From: Rhizodiscina lignyota
Lineage: Eukaryota; Ascomycota; Dothideomycetes; Aulographales; Rhizodiscinaceae
DNA: 64,000 nt
Direction of reading: 5' to 3'
Assembly: GCA_010015805.1 (NCBI GenBank)
Contig: ML978129.1
Location: forward strand, 186,001 to 250,000
This document shows positions 52,071 through 63,890 of the stretch, piece after piece. The translations under genes and the position numbers were made by a program. The notes under the pieces are model-generated. The model saw nothing but the letters and a program-made list of their open reading frames with translations. It ran no database searches and had not been told where the DNA came from. How positions within the stretch are numbered: the stretch's first letter is position 1; every line of letters begins with the position of its first letter.

Positions 52071-53689
52071 TTACTCGACAACCCTCTTAACCGATGCCAT
52101 GAACTCATTATCGCCAAGCAGTTGCTCCATATCCTCTTCTCTCAATCCAAGGGTAACCTCCCAGTCAGCATCAGGATCATTCTTCCTCGGCAAAACGATA
52201 GCGTATCCTTCGATCGCAGACCACGGCTTGCGAACCCATTCCGGAGCACCCGTAGCTGTTCCGACAATATTCCACTCCGCATCCGCACCGAACATCGCCC
52301 AATTGTTCATCTTGAACCCTGCACGGCATCGAGCAGTCTCCCCAGTGTGTCTGAGTTCTGTGACATCCGGAATCGAGGTGAATAGTTGGAGGCGTTGAGA
52401 CAGGTACGCGTGGTCGACTTGGTCGATGGCATTGCGCACGAACTGCGCTAGCTTGAAAAGTGTGTCCGGCGCGGAAGAGGCGACTTCGGCTACAGGTAGC
52501 TCTGCACATGGCTCGAGAATGGAGCAACCCGGGAAGGCCATACTGGGAACGAGGCCGCGCATCCTTAGATTCACTGGTATAAATATGGAACTCGGCTCCT
52601 CAGGATCAAGTCGCGGAACTCGGGCAAGGGTGAGGTGGTGCCAGACCAGCGCTGTGAGGCAGACAAACGAGGACAAGCTGTGAAGTGGGTTGTCCTTCCT
52701 GCCGGGGTCCTCCGAAGCAGCAGTATTTGCGCACCTATCGCGTACAGAATCGGATAGCTGGTTGATGATGGAGTCCTTGAGCTGGCGGATACTGGCGGCA
52801 GAAAATGTGAAGAGTCGTGAAGTGACAGAAGTGTTGTCTTTGATGGGTTCCTCATTCCCTCCTTCACAAGTAGTAAATTCAGGACATTGTTTGAGAACCC
52901 CACGCCAGTCGTAGGGTGGAGGAGGTGTCAGTGATGCCCAGATATGGTCTTGAGCTTCCTGGTCTGTGTGGTATCATCAGTGTTTGTCAAGGTGCTCAAC
53001 TCCTAATGATAAAGCATATGATCTACGCGAGAACGCTCTGAACAGCTTGGAGTAAATGTGAAGGCCTTACCATGAGCATATGCATATTCTGTATCTTCAA
53101 AGCGCTTTCCTTCTCCAATGTTCTTGCAATTGCTGGCCAACGTCTGAGTGAATTTCGCTCTCTCCTCGCCTGAAAATATGCCATGATGGCAGATTGTCGC
53201 AACAATCATACCACCATCGAAGAAGTATATTTGCATGCCGAAAATGGGCGAAAAGGCTTCACCGCTTGAAGACATCGCAGGAAGATTTCGGAGGAAGATG
53301 TTCTTGGGGAAGCAGCGCGCAGGCATACCCTGATCCTTCAGCTGGTCGTACGTATATGGGAATTCAGTCTCGCTTAAGCTGGTGGTATGAATCATGTCAG
53401 CTACGTCGAGATTCTCTGGTAGATTTTGCGGGCATCGAAGGCAGAGTAGGCCTCGTTGTGAAAGAGAGCCGTTATAGACCACACTCATATCTGCCTCTGA
53501 TTGAATGCATGCCCAGCCACAGAGGAAAGGAAACTGGTTAAGAGTCTCCTGCAGACTCGCTCTGAGCTGGGTTATAGCTTCCAACCTCAATGTTGGATCT
53601 GGGAACGGAAACGTGTACAAGGTTTGGGACCAAGCTCGAAACATCGTTTGGTGGACTGGACCTAGAAAGATTCTTTTGGAATGATCCAT
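52071..53689 (-). CDS. BAHD-type acyltransferase (transferase family, TRI101-like)
   Basis: Two exons on the minus strand, 53689-53071 and 52963-52071, total 503 residues. The start chosen (MDHSKRIFLGPVHQTMFRAW) matches the usual LGPxD/HQ beginning; an ATG 13 codons upstream exists. These CoA-dependent enzymes acylate small-molecule hydroxyl or amine groups. Typical features: FPFPDP near the start, LPQL/FPFLCGWA, the strand before the active site (GMQIYFFDGGMIVATICHHG), SFVCLTALVWHHLTLAR in the second half, and the closing DWEVTLGLREEDMEQLLGD. The exons join as AHG-DQEAQDHIWASLTPPPP. The catalytic HxxxD reads HGIFS, so Asp is replaced by Ser, and the DFGWG segment is degenerate (FGADAEWNIVG). 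Activity is therefore uncertain. It is not in a visible biosynthetic cluster. Confidence 0.82.
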
Positions 53690-54226
53690 GGTAGCTAGAT
53701 TCCAATTTGACCTGGTTGCTGCAATCAAAACGCAGGCAGCGTATAGTCTTTGAAGGCAAATTCGAGAAAATGGTGTGCTTGAAACTGAGGGAAGAAGTTG
53801 TAGGATAGAAAGTGAAAAGCTGAAAACTTACCGCTCGAGAATGGCAGATTTATACAGCAGAGAACGAAGAGAGATTGCTGAGTTACATGGCCTAGTAACA
53901 CAATCAGTGGTGAAGGACTTGCGTGTACTTCCGAGGTCATATGAGCTCCTGTACACGTAAATCCACTATGCAGGTGCTGCAGAAGTATGGCGTCAAGGCA
54001 GATGAGCAGTAGACGCCGGTGCCACGTTATGTCTCTGCAAAGCGGCTACGGTCACATCTGGAGAAGCTGGCCATCTCGCAACAATCGTCACAAACATGGT
54101 TACTTCATAGTCTTCCTAGGTGGTATAATCACTAGAGTGCGTCAAGACAGAACGTGCTAATACGCCAAACGTGATATTGACGAAGATTTCGGAGTAGAGA
54201 GGTCATTAACATTACAACCGTTCTTT
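53690..54226. other. Intergenic region upstream of the acyltransferase
   Basis: 537 bp with the acyltransferase promoter and the 3' flank of the DUF155 gene. Only small ORFs occur. No repeat or RNA gene is recognised. Confidence 0.45.
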
Positions 54227-55597
54227 CTACCGTTTCGATTCGAGATTCGCGAGGACTTTCTTCAAGAGGTCTCTGACCTCATCCTCCTTCTGACGTTCTT
54301 CGGCTTCCTTCACAAAGCGGTAGCCTTCGAACAAAAGTTCCACAGCGATAAGCACAATGATGTACCACTCCAAGGTCCAACCATGCTTCTCGCTAAGTCG
54401 TTCTCGTAGTACAGTCGCTATGTCTGTGGCATAGTCCATCCTCTCGTTGAGCGTTTTGATTCTAATGCTGACATCAAGCGCGCGGCCGACCTTCTCAAAA
54501 TAGTCTTCCAGGCCCAGCTCGGATTTGCTGTCCCATAGAAGATCTGGCAGAGAGTCCGTGAGCTCGGAGTACAGATTCAGATGCGCCCGGATGTTGAGAA
54601 GTTCTCCGGTCTTGCTGAGAATGAAGCGTCGATTAAAAGGGAGATCCGAGCCCTTGGCTAAATCTGTGGGAATCGACTTTGTAGACTGGAAGTAACTTTC
54701 GAAAAGATTTTCAAGGACACCCAGCTTAGCGGATCTAGACAACCCGGAAGAGAATGCAATCTTTGCAAGAGCGATATTCGCTTCAGGATTTTCATCATCG
54801 CCGTTTTCTCCATCTATCAGCCTTGCAGGAACGTCTTCCACTTTAGTTCCGAGCAGAATAGTGTCGCCGATAATGGTGCTAGTTGTGCTCTCAGGTCGCT
54901 CTATATATTCTAGATCTTCGGTCTCGACTTCATGAGGGTTGCTAGCGGCAGGCTTGAGAACCTTTTCCACAAGTCGAAGAGACAGCCGCTCTGGAACATT
55001 CCAAGCGACGAGTGTCCCAGAGGGAAAGACGAAAATATCTCCATGGCCCTCGAACCTGTCCGGGGACGTCGGCGCTGTGTCTTCGGGGAAGAGAGGTGTT
55101 TGCACATGCACGACTTGGGGAAACAAGTGTGTCTCGTATGGGTCGAGCTTGTAGCCTTCCGCTTCGAGGATGCGCGCGACGGTCGAAATACTGTATTGCT
55201 CGGCCGCGCAGAAAGCGGTAATTATCTGCATTCGAACAAATTAGTACAACATAACATGAACCGCCGTGGTACCCGTTACCTTTGTGCCTACCTCAGGGTC
55301 AATAAACCTCCTCTTGCCGGACCCCATAACAACGCCAGCTCTTGAACGCTCGGCTTCCACCGCAACCTGCCGAAGGGACGACTTTCGTGGCTGCTTCTGC
55401 TTCGCTGGCGTCTGTGCAGGAACGGTGGGAGCTGACGGCTGCGCATCTTGTCTTTTCAGCAAAGTTCGAGAGCCATGAAAGCTTCGACAAGAGGTTAGGG
55501 GTATGCGCCGAGAGTGGAAAGATCCATATCGAATTTGCTTCGGGAGGGCCGAAGTGCTCGGAATGCTTCTTATGACATGGTTGAGATAAACCCTCAT
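54227..55597 (-). CDS. RMND1/MRX10-type DUF155 mitochondrial protein
   Basis: Two exons on the minus strand, 55597-55280 and 55225-54227, total 438 residues. Members of this family sit on the mitochondrial inner membrane and support translation of mitochondrial mRNAs. The N-terminus is a presequence (MRVYLNHVIRSIPSTSALPK ... FHGSRTLLKRQ). The DUF155 domain starts at TKIITAFCAAEQYSISTVAR, restored across the intron (donor GTAACG after GTK), and includes GDIFVFPSGTLVAWNV, LALAKIAFSSGLSRSAKLGV-like and FNRRFILSKTGELLNIR segments. The typical C-terminal membrane anchor follows (WTLEWYIIVLIAVELLFEGY) with a short charged tail. All family features are present in order. Confidence 0.88.
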
Positions 55598-56165
55598 CAG
55601 CCAATGAGATTAGTGACAGCAGAACAACAAGCTGTCATTGCAATTAGCTTGGGAATGTGGGACTGCGACGATTGCAGAGATGTACAACTTTTCCTCCTCG
55701 GCATTTCCCGATCATCCAAAGTCCCGCTAATGACTCAGCGGGGAAGCACCTAGCAACCAGTTCGGGGGTGGTCCGCGGGGGTACATGTTCACCTACCAAT
55801 CAGGTGCATGGGTCACCCGCCTATGGGTACCTCTTGAGCTCAAGGGTGTCAAAAACCAGCTGCAGCTTTCAAGTTATTACACAGCTAAGTTCCATAGCTT
55901 CTGGAACTTATGTATATTGAGGTTTCAAGAATTCTGTTATACACACTCCAGAGCATGTAGAACCAAGTTTTCAGAACTAGTCTCGCTTACTTTGAGAAGG
56001 TGCTCGCCTTTACGCAGTCCGGCTCTCTCGAGGGCCAACTATTCCATCACCTTCGCACGAGGTTGCAAACACGGCGCTTATATGTGCGCCAAACAGCGGC
56101 ACAAGTTATAGATGTAGAAGTTCAAGATTCAAATGGTATAACGCGAACAATGGTAGTCCAGTTGC
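55598..56165. other. Intergenic region between DUF155 and utp22 genes
   Basis: 568 bp. Promoter of the DUF155 gene and 3' flank of utp22. Plus-strand ORFs up to 108 codons here have no recognisable product. Confidence 0.45.
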
Positions 56166-59100
56166 CTATATGGTTTGCTTGTTGACCTCAAGCTTGCGAA
56201 TCATGTCTCCTCCAAGCCGCCCCACGATATCGTGCAATATCGCTTTTTTGTTGATTCGCACCGTTTCGGAACCCTCGCTCTGCTCCGCGTCTATAGCAGC
56301 ATGATTGCGCGAGACACCGTTAACAGCAGATGCAGGAGGCATGCTCGACATCCCCAGAGCAATCTTCCACTTCCTCACCTCCATTGACGGATTCCACAGG
56401 CCGGCGATTACGTCTTCTTTCGCTTGATCGTAGAAGAATAAAACCAACTCGCCATACTGGTCACGTAGTTCTTCCAGAAGTAGCGACACTGGATCAAAAC
56501 CTAACTTCTCGAGCTCACCATGGCTGAAGCCCTGCATCTCAAGATTCTTGAATTGAGACTTGCCATTCGCATCAGATCTCTTCGAACGCTTCTTAGCGAC
56601 TTTCGGGTCAAGTCTTAAGATGAAGTCGAACTCCATAAGCTCAGGCTCGAACAGGAGATTCGGCTCGATCTCAAAACCTTTTTCCACAATGAGCTTACTC
56701 GCTGCACGAGCTAATGCTGTCATTCTTCCGGCCACGACCTTCGCAGGTCTTGCGTGATCCGTCCAAGTTGTGCCCTCGCCATCCACACTAGATGCCGCGA
56801 ATAGCACCACCCGATTCAGGGCAGGGTCAATTTTCCGCCACGCCTCGAACCGCGTGCGGATTGCAACAATATCAGAGGCTTTCATGCCCATCGAGATACC
56901 GCCATCAGCAACAGCTGCTGAAGATTCTATTCCAACGCTAAAGTTGACAATTAAAGGCTCGGTCTTCCAGTCCCAGTTCGCGATCCAGTGCAATGTCCGC
57001 GCGAAGGCAGTGCTAGCGCTACTAGGCACACCCCATGGCCATGGATCTGTGAACGTACGCACCACAAGCAGCTCGACAAGCTCATGGCTGATATAATTGT
57101 CATCGAGCAGCATGTGAGACGCAAACCACGCTTTCGCGAGCCTAATTGCAGGCGAAAGAGAAGGATGTCGGGTACACAGTGTCTGCAGTGCTTGAGTATG
57201 CGCTGGTCGTCTAAGAAAATTCCGCTTGTAAATTGCAAGGGCATTCGCGTTGCTTTCTTTATCCAATGGAGAAATGCCTGGCAATTTGAGTTCGCGCTCT
57301 AACAGTGTGGCTTCGCGGTCATTGTAGATGCGAATTCGGAAAGTGAAGCCCGTAGATGTGTACGTGACATCAAGAAACGCTAGGTTGGAGATTGGCTGGG
57401 ACTCCTTCTCCAATCCAACGCGAGCGATGACATTGGGATAGGCCGATGTAAGCAAGTCTCCAAGTTTCAGGAGGAAGGCGATTTTCGTACGCTGAATCGC
57501 CCCAAGATCGTCTGGCCATCTGCCTGAACCTTCAAATTGCAGTACGACATCAGCTGGGGCAGTGAGAATTTGGGTGCTGATTCCGGGGATATCGAGAGAG
57601 GCGTATCGCAAGAGAGGATCTGCGGGAAAGATGTGTCGCACTTGAAGAGGAAGACCTTCTAACTCCCTAATGTTGCTTTCCAGAGTGCTGAAGCTTGTAA
57701 GTAGTGACCGAAATTTTTGTGCTTTCGACGCTAGTGCTTCCGAAGGCTTCAAGATCTTCTGAGAGAGCGGGTCGATCTTGAAGATTACGTTTTCACCAAT
57801 GCTTTTCCCGAAATGCCTCGCCAGAAGATAGGAGATGATTTGCTCAAAAATGGGGCGTTCCGTGTTCGCGGTATCCCATCTGACGCTCTCGATAATTCTG
57901 TTGTCACTGAATTTTCGAAGTTCTGCTTTCTCGCCCCAGAACTGTCGAAAGGCCTTCGCATCTTTCTTGTTTTCTTGTGATGGCCCGTAGTCCATTTCTC
58001 TGGCAGCTTCCGCGGGGTCTACTATGAAACCAACTACAATCATCCCATCACTCTCTGCAGATGATGATCCTAGAGCCCACGATGTCGCTCTTGGTGTGTC
58101 AATGTTTATGACCCGTACACGGTCGGTCAACCCTTTGAGAAGCATGTCATACAACTTATTACAAGCTTCAGACGCATGCATGTCGCCGATAGAGCCTAGA
58201 CCTTGGAGATTCGAGAAATTCAACCTGCAAGTAGCATCGTAGCGATGCATCGTTTCATTGGCCTTAGTCATGAATGCTGCATCGAATTGGTCAAACAGCG
58301 TGTCGGCCAGCATTGCAGTGGCCATCTGAGCTTCGTGTCGAAGCAACCTGTACGACCAGACCGTCATCTTGTAAAGCAAGTTGTGACCACGAGAAGCATC
58401 GAAGAAGAAGGGCATGCGATTGTCCTGCGGGAGTGCAATATCGCTCGTCTCCGAGAAGAAAGGTGTCTTGATAAGATCTTTGGATGCTATAAATTGGAGC
58501 ATGCCTTTGAATAATTGATAGCTGCTGTATCCAGGAGACAGAAAACCAGATCCGGTGCGGCCACCTTGAAGCAATGTAGCCATCATTGCCTCCCATTCAA
58601 AGTTGCCAAAGCCGCCGGCCTGAATGTGCGATCCGAAGCCATGTTGTCGCAACCACGTTCGGCCAAGCACACAGGCGTCTCGGAATGATTCAGAGAGCGT
58701 CGCAGCGTCATGCGCCAACTTCAAATACGAGGTTACGAGACTATCTTGTCTCAATGATGCATTGTAGAATGGAGTTGGAGTGCTTTCCTGCTGTTCATGC
58801 CCTTCAGAAGCCGACTTGGGGCGGATACAGCCTTTGGATGGCAGTATTCGCTCTAGCGGAAATACGCCATCCGCAATGGTGGGTATGATTTGAATCCTAA
58901 ATGAAGAGTACGGCGAGTCAATTTCATCTCCCAGAGGAGCAACACTCAAGACCGGGAGCAGGTAGTTGCCATGGAGCAGTTCGAAAGAGAGCATGTATTT
59001 CTCTTTGCTATCCTTTATACCTGCTGCGATGCAAGCGATGTAATAGGCTCGGCGGTAGAAGTATCGATAATCCAGAAAATCTTTCTCCTGAAACATCGAC

Positions 59101-59777
59101 GCTGGCATCGTCACAGCCAGGTCAACGATTATGCCCTCCTTAGCCCTTATCGTCTGCTTCAGAGCATAGCTGCCAATAGCATTGATTCGTGTCGGCTTCT
59201 CGTATTGCAATTTGTAGTTCGAGTCTCGCGAAGGTCGAGGTGAAGGGAACGGTACAACAACCTTGTTCTTCTTCATCAAAACTCTCTCCGCTTCAGCAAT
59301 AGGCAAAGGCTCTCGGTTTGGTATACGCTCGATTATCGACTTCAGAGTCCGCAGTGTAGTGTCAATCGAATCCTGGAACTGGGTCGGCTTTGGCCTTGCC
59401 CGCTCTAGGAGGCCATGCAACTGTATGTTGAACGTATTCGAATGATACAGGTTGCCAGAGTATGCTACTACGTCTCGAGTTTGGCGATGTCTGTTGACCG
59501 GTCCAGCACTCGGTAATCGCTTAGCGGCACTGCGAGAAGGAACTTCCTCATTTGTGCTACGTCTCGCTTCTCTGCCCTTCTTGTAGGATAATTTCTCATC
59601 CGCACCATTGTGTGAGGTCTCATGTTTGGCTTCGCTGTGCGCACTCATTTCGTCCGCGTCGTTCTCGTCTGGTGAGACATTATCGCTCGCATTGGAATTG
59701 AAGAAGGTATGATCGTTGGCAGCTCCCAAAGGAGCCTCCAGAGGAGGACTGACTCTCCTCCGCTTTGTGGCTCGCAT
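56166..59777 (-). CDS. utp22: Utp22 (Nrap family), small-subunit processome
   Basis: Single exon on the minus strand. The preferred start at 59777 (MRATKRRRVSPPLEAP) gives 1203 residues; a longer frame from 59960 adds 61 residues without family similarity. Utp22 joins Rrp7 in the UTP-C module of the 90S pre-ribosome. After a disordered, acidic N-terminus comes HSNTFNIQLHGLLERARPKP, then the Nrap nucleotidyltransferase-like domain with VVVPFPSPRPSRDSNYKLQY, INAIGSYALKQTIRAKEGI and VDLAVTMPASMFQEKDFLDY (the last two near-invariant in the family). Repeated Nrap domains continue to the end, including FGNFEWEAMMATLLQGGR and WGVPSSASTAFARTLHWIAN. These domains are catalytically inactive structural copies in characterised homologues. 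Confidence 0.92.
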   Translation of the reverse strand: MRATKRRRVSPPLEAPLGAANDHTFFNSNASDNVSPDENDADEMSAHSEAKHETSHNGADEKLSYKKGREARRSTNEEVPSRSAAKRLPSAGPVNRHRQTRDVVAYSGNLYHSNTFNIQLHGLLERARPKPTQFQDSIDTTLRTLKSIIERIPNREPLPIAEAERVLMKKNKVVVPFPSPRPSRDSNYKLQYEKPTRINAIGSYALKQTIRAKEGIIVDLAVTMPASMFQEKDFLDYRYFYRRAYYIACIAAGIKDSKEKYMLSFELLHGNYLLPVLSVAPLGDEIDSPYSSFRIQIIPTIADGVFPLERILPSKGCIRPKSASEGHEQQESTPTPFYNASLRQDSLVTSYLKLAHDAATLSESFRDACVLGRTWLRQHGFGSHIQAGGFGNFEWEAMMATLLQGGRTGSGFLSPGYSSYQLFKGMLQFIASKDLIKTPFFSETSDIALPQDNRMPFFFDASRGHNLLYKMTVWSYRLLRHEAQMATAMLADTLFDQFDAAFMTKANETMHRYDATCRLNFSNLQGLGSIGDMHASEACNKLYDMLLKGLTDRVRVINIDTPRATSWALGSSSAESDGMIVVGFIVDPAEAAREMDYGPSQENKKDAKAFRQFWGEKAELRKFSDNRIIESVRWDTANTERPIFEQIISYLLARHFGKSIGENVIFKIDPLSQKILKPSEALASKAQKFRSLLTSFSTLESNIRELEGLPLQVRHIFPADPLLRYASLDIPGISTQILTAPADVVLQFEGSGRWPDDLGAIQRTKIAFLLKLGDLLTSAYPNVIARVGLEKESQPISNLAFLDVTYTSTGFTFRIRIYNDREATLLERELKLPGISPLDKESNANALAIYKRNFLRRPAHTQALQTLCTRHPSLSPAIRLAKAWFASHMLLDDNYISHELVELLVVRTFTDPWPWGVPSSASTAFARTLHWIANWDWKTEPLIVNFSVGIESSAAVADGGISMGMKASDIVAIRTRFEAWRKIDPALNRVVLFAASSVDGEGTTWTDHARPAKVVAGRMTALARAASKLIVEKGFEIEPNLLFEPELMEFDFILRLDPKVAKKRSKRSDANGKSQFKNLEMQGFSHGELEKLGFDPVSLLLEELRDQYGELVLFFYDQAKEDVIAGLWNPSMEVRKWKIALGMSSMPPASAVNGVSRNHAAIDAEQSEGSETVRINKKAILHDIVGRLGGDMIRKLEVNKQTI

Positions 59778-60725
59778 TGGCGTTGTTGTCTGAACATGAA
59801 GTGGTGTGCTCTGTATGCTGCGAGCTGCGGTCAATGAATTTTTTTTTACAGGGGTGCCCTCCTTCTGCTTATCGATAAAGAAATATCTTGGCAGCGACGA
59901 GATCGAGATGCTTAACCCAACCACCTTCTCTTCTTTTGCAGTGTGCATCTTTACACTCAACCTAAAACGTAGCGACTTATAGTAGGATGTTCTTACTAGG
60001 TGGAAGCTAGCCTAGCAGCCTATCACCTCCTCGAAACTAGATGTCCCTGGACTGAGGGCAACGACTCGCACATAGCAGTATTGTAACGGGCCGAGAGAAT
60101 TCGCCGATCTTGCGCATTTGGAGCGCACTAAGGGCAAAAATGCTACTCTCATTTCTTCGACCTTCCGCTTTCCGTCTAAATCCCATCCTCTCGGTACTCT
60201 GGTAACTAATCGGATCGTTCACCTCAAACCTGTCGTTGTTCGGTCGCGTGACTTCCTCATGTTGAGCATCACAATGCGGGGAATGGAGAGCATCTCAATC
60301 ACTGTCCGTCATTGTGCAGTTCAACCCTTGTTTGACCGTTTGAAAAGTTCTCCGCTCGCGCACACTGCACCTCGATTCTCTTTCCAGGCCAAGGCTGGAC
60401 GTTTCATTGGGCTCTTGTACATTAATAGTGACTTTTAATCCGAAAGTTATTGGATGCCGCCATATTACGCTTCAAGAATTTTATCATTAGGCTCGGATTT
60501 TCCGCCAGAAAAGGTATCCTTTTCCGCTTCCATCGAGCCTGCCGTTGTCCCTTGTTAAACTTCGCAGTAGCCTCCGAAGTGGAGACTTGACTCGTGACTT
60601 TCAATTTCACAAAAGAGAAAATCTTCCTAGCGACTCAAGTCTCACCTTGGTTCAGATACTAGACTTCCTCAAGCGTGACGACTTTGTCGAAGCTTTGATA
60701 TGCTTAATCTTTAGCAATATTAAAT
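59778..60725. other. Divergent intergenic region, utp22 and MFS transporter promoters
   Basis: About 0.95 kb. A 61-codon extension of the utp22 frame enters its left end (to 59960) but is not conserved-looking. A TTTTTTTTT run lies at about 59838. No RNA gene or further ORF of interest was seen. Confidence 0.45.
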
Positions 60726-62868
60726 ATGGATTCCAAAGACAAGAATGATGCCCCTGTTGCATCATATTCTCCAGAGGCGATGAGGGCAGAGGATAGCAAG
60801 GCCATGGTCCATACTGATCAGGCCTTGAACCAAATCAGAGAAGCATATGGTCCTCCGGGTATGTGAATTCCACTTTGCGTATCGCTTCAGTGTCAAGTGC
60901 GGAGTTGCTGATGTGTGAAGGATTTCGTGGACTATTCGCCTCGAGCTACGTAGCTCTCTGTGCCTCTTTCTCTGCAATGGGCGGCTTGCTGTTTGGATAT
61001 GAGTACGCCGAACATCAGCCCATGCTATATTAGCCAAGAACTTTGCTAACGGCGACACAGCCAAGGCGTTGTTTCTGTAATCCTCGTCATGCCTCAGTTT
61101 CTTGACCGATTTAGTCGAGTTTCCGATACGGCATCAGGCGCTGGTTTCTGGAAAGGCTTACTGACGGCAATGATTGAACTCGGAGCACTAATTGGTAATA
61201 TCTTAACACTTTGAGTGCCTGACTTGAGCTTATCGGATGCAGGTGCACTGAACCAAGGGTGGATCGCAGACAAGATCTCCCGAAAGTACTCGATCGCTGT
61301 TGCTGTCTGTATTTTTATCCTTGGATCTGCTTTACAGACTGGTGCCGTCGATTATGCCATGCTCGTCGTTGCACGTCTTATTGGAGGCGTTGGAATTGGC
61401 ATGCTGTCTATGGTTGCTCCTCTATACATTTCAGAGATTGCGCCTCCAGAAATTCGGGGCGCATTACTGGTATTGGAAGAATTCAGCATCGTAACAGGAA
61501 TCGTCATTGCTTTCTGGATCACGTATGGCACCCAATATATCTCCTCCGAATGGGCCTGGAGAGCGCCGTTTCTCATCCAGATTGCCCCTGGGTTGATTCT
61601 CGGACTCGGAGTATTTCTTTTACCATTCAGCCCACGATGGCTTGTCTCTAAAGGTCGCGATAAAGAGGCCCTCGCAACTCTGGCCAAACTTCGGCGACTC
61701 CCCGAATCCGACAAGCGTGTTGAGCAGGAGTGGTTTGATATCAGAGCGGAAGTGGTCTTCCAGCGAGAAATTCTTGTGGAGCGTCATCCAAAACTCCAAG
61801 ATCGATCGCGGACCAGCCGCATCAAGCTCGAGATTCTGTCCTGGGCGGACTGCTTCAGACCTGGTTGCTGGCGCCGTACCCACGTCGGTGTCGGTTTGAT
61901 GTTCTTCCAGCAGGTAACGTCTCTTGAATGTTCCAACTGTTAAATGGCTAAAGCTAACCTCTCATTTTAGTTTGTGGGCATGTATGTAACAAATCTCCAC
62001 TCCCCGACTTTTGTCGTATTCAATTCTAAAGACATTATTATCTCATACCTCGAACCAAGATAGCGCGCAGCATTGATTTCCACTCAGGGAGACGGAGACT
62101 AACTTTTACTTAGAAATGCGTTAATCTACTACTCGCCCACGCTCTTCCAAACCATGGGCCAAGGCCACTCCATGCAACTCATTCTTTCGGGGGTGCTCAA
62201 CATTGCACAGTTGGTGGGAGTCGCGACCAGCCTGTGGACAATGGATCGCTTCGGACGCCGGCCATTGTTGCTCTGGGGAAGCGTCTTTATGACCATCAGT
62301 CATGTCATTATCGCGGCCTTGGTGGGACAATTTTCAAACAATTGGCCGGCTCATACTGGCCCTGGATGGACTAGTGTCGCGTTTCTGTTTGTCTACATGG
62401 TCTCCTTCGGCGCTTCCTGGGGTCCTGTGCCATGGGCCATGCCGGCCGAAGTATTCCCTTCGTCGCTACGTGCCAAAGGTGTTGCGCTCTCGACATGCTC
62501 GAATTGGCTAAATAATTTCATCATCGTGAGTCGTACTTGAATGGATCTAACGAGCAGTAATTCTTACTCTGGTCAGGGTCTCATCACGCCACCACTGGTA
62601 GTGAACACCGGTTTCGGAGCCTACGTGTTCTTCGCCGTCTTTTGCGCATTGTCCTTTGTATGGACGTTCTTCTTTGTGCCTGGTAAGGCGTTAACGCGAA
62701 ATTTAGCTCGTAGAACGATACACTAACTGTGCAACAGAAACCAATGGACGCTCTCTAGAGCAGATGGATCACGTATTCAAAGACCATACGACTGAGGCGG
62801 AAGAACAACGAAAGCTTCGAATCGAGAGAGATATTGTCGGTGGCAAAGATGTGCCAGCACAAGCTTGA
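60726..62868 (+). CDS. MFS sugar transporter (SP family)
   Basis: Eight exons: 60726-60858, 60921-61002, 61061-61194, 61243-61913, 61971-61981, 62114-62525, 62577-62682 and 62738-62868, total 559 residues. It is a 12-helix proton-coupled or facilitative monosaccharide transporter of the plasma membrane. Signature motifs in order: MGGLLFGYDQGVVSVI, GALNQGWIADKISRKYS, ARLIGGVGIGMLS, PLYISEIAPPEIRG, FSPRWLVSKGRDKEA (Pro-Glu-Ser of the usual PESPRWL reads PFSPRWL), FFQQFVGINALIYYSPT, MDRFGRRPLLLWG, GPVPWAMPAEVFPSSLRAKG and the closing PETNGRSLEQMD. Exon 5 is just 11 nt, yet it is required to write QFVGI. Intron 1 ends in GAAG. Substrate cannot be told from the sequence. Confidence 0.92.
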
Positions 62869-63890
62869 TATTTTCGTATTGGTCGGGCAATGTGTGCATG
62901 GAGGCTTTTGTCAAGTTTCGTGTCCCTTATTTGCGACACTGTACTCTATACCAGGCCTTGAACAGGGCTAATACTGACATTCCTGGCGTTCGAGCTGGAA
63001 ATGAGAGCCATTAAATGAATCAGGTGTCACAGGACGGTTGGGTCGCCAATTCCACTACTGCATGAGTATGGACTTCCCGGATCATAGTGGAAAGACGCCT
63101 ACATATTAATCAAGCATAGTTTAACAATCATAAGTATCCCCCAGGCAAATTCCCCCGCACATCAGACAGAACGACAGCCTCGTCATGGCACATTGGCTTC
63201 TTGCCGCGAGTTGAGCCTTAAGCCTTGTGCATCAAGTTCGCGCTGTGAAAGTGACTCGCCTCACTCACGTAGTTATGGTACAACATTGATGTGGACAGCA
63301 TCTTGTTAGCCGGATATTCCGCCGACAGAAGAGAGTGATGAATAAAGAGTAGTTCTCGCATATGGGGTTCTTTCTGGTAGGAGCTTAACGGTCCCCAAGC
63401 TCTCCCAAGACTGCCAAGTGCGCGCCAAGACCTCTCCGCCAATGGGACCCACATCTCCGCCGGCTGAGCGCCGTCCTCGGCGCGTCTTTTGAACCAACCT
63501 AAACACCACCATCGAGCACGGGGATTCCTCCACTCGCACTACGAAGACGTGCCATTCCTGAACATCGAAAATTCCATGTCAACATTCATCGAGGAAGCCA
63601 CTTATACCAGGAACTTCGCAGGGCATGCTTAGAAATAGCTCCTGTTCATTGGACAATTGAGCCGACTCCTGAAGCTCCATCTGACGATCTAAAGAGCTTG
63701 GAGCTATGAGATTTGTTTGTCTTTGTGCTTTGGTACGACTTTTGACGTAGAGCTGCAGTCATCTCGCAGAAATGGACGGAAGGTAGAATGGACTTAAGAA
63801 GGAAGCTGCTCGCTGCCTGCAAAGCCGTGCCCTGAGAAGACTCTTACTCTGCTTCATTCATTCCACTTTTCTATCAACGATCGATTAGCT
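62869..63890. other. Intergenic region upstream of the PhoD-like gene
   Basis: About 1.0 kb. No gene or repeat is recognised. Minus-strand ORFs of 77-78 codons near 63218-63539 overlap each other and lack protein-like features. Confidence 0.45.

Noticed and set aside
47840-53689. Possible secondary-metabolite cluster (DUF2236 oxygenase, acyltransferase)
   Set aside because: No polyketide synthase, NRPS, terpene synthase, P450 or cluster regulator lies between or around them. The zinc-finger gene is not of the Zn2Cys6 type.
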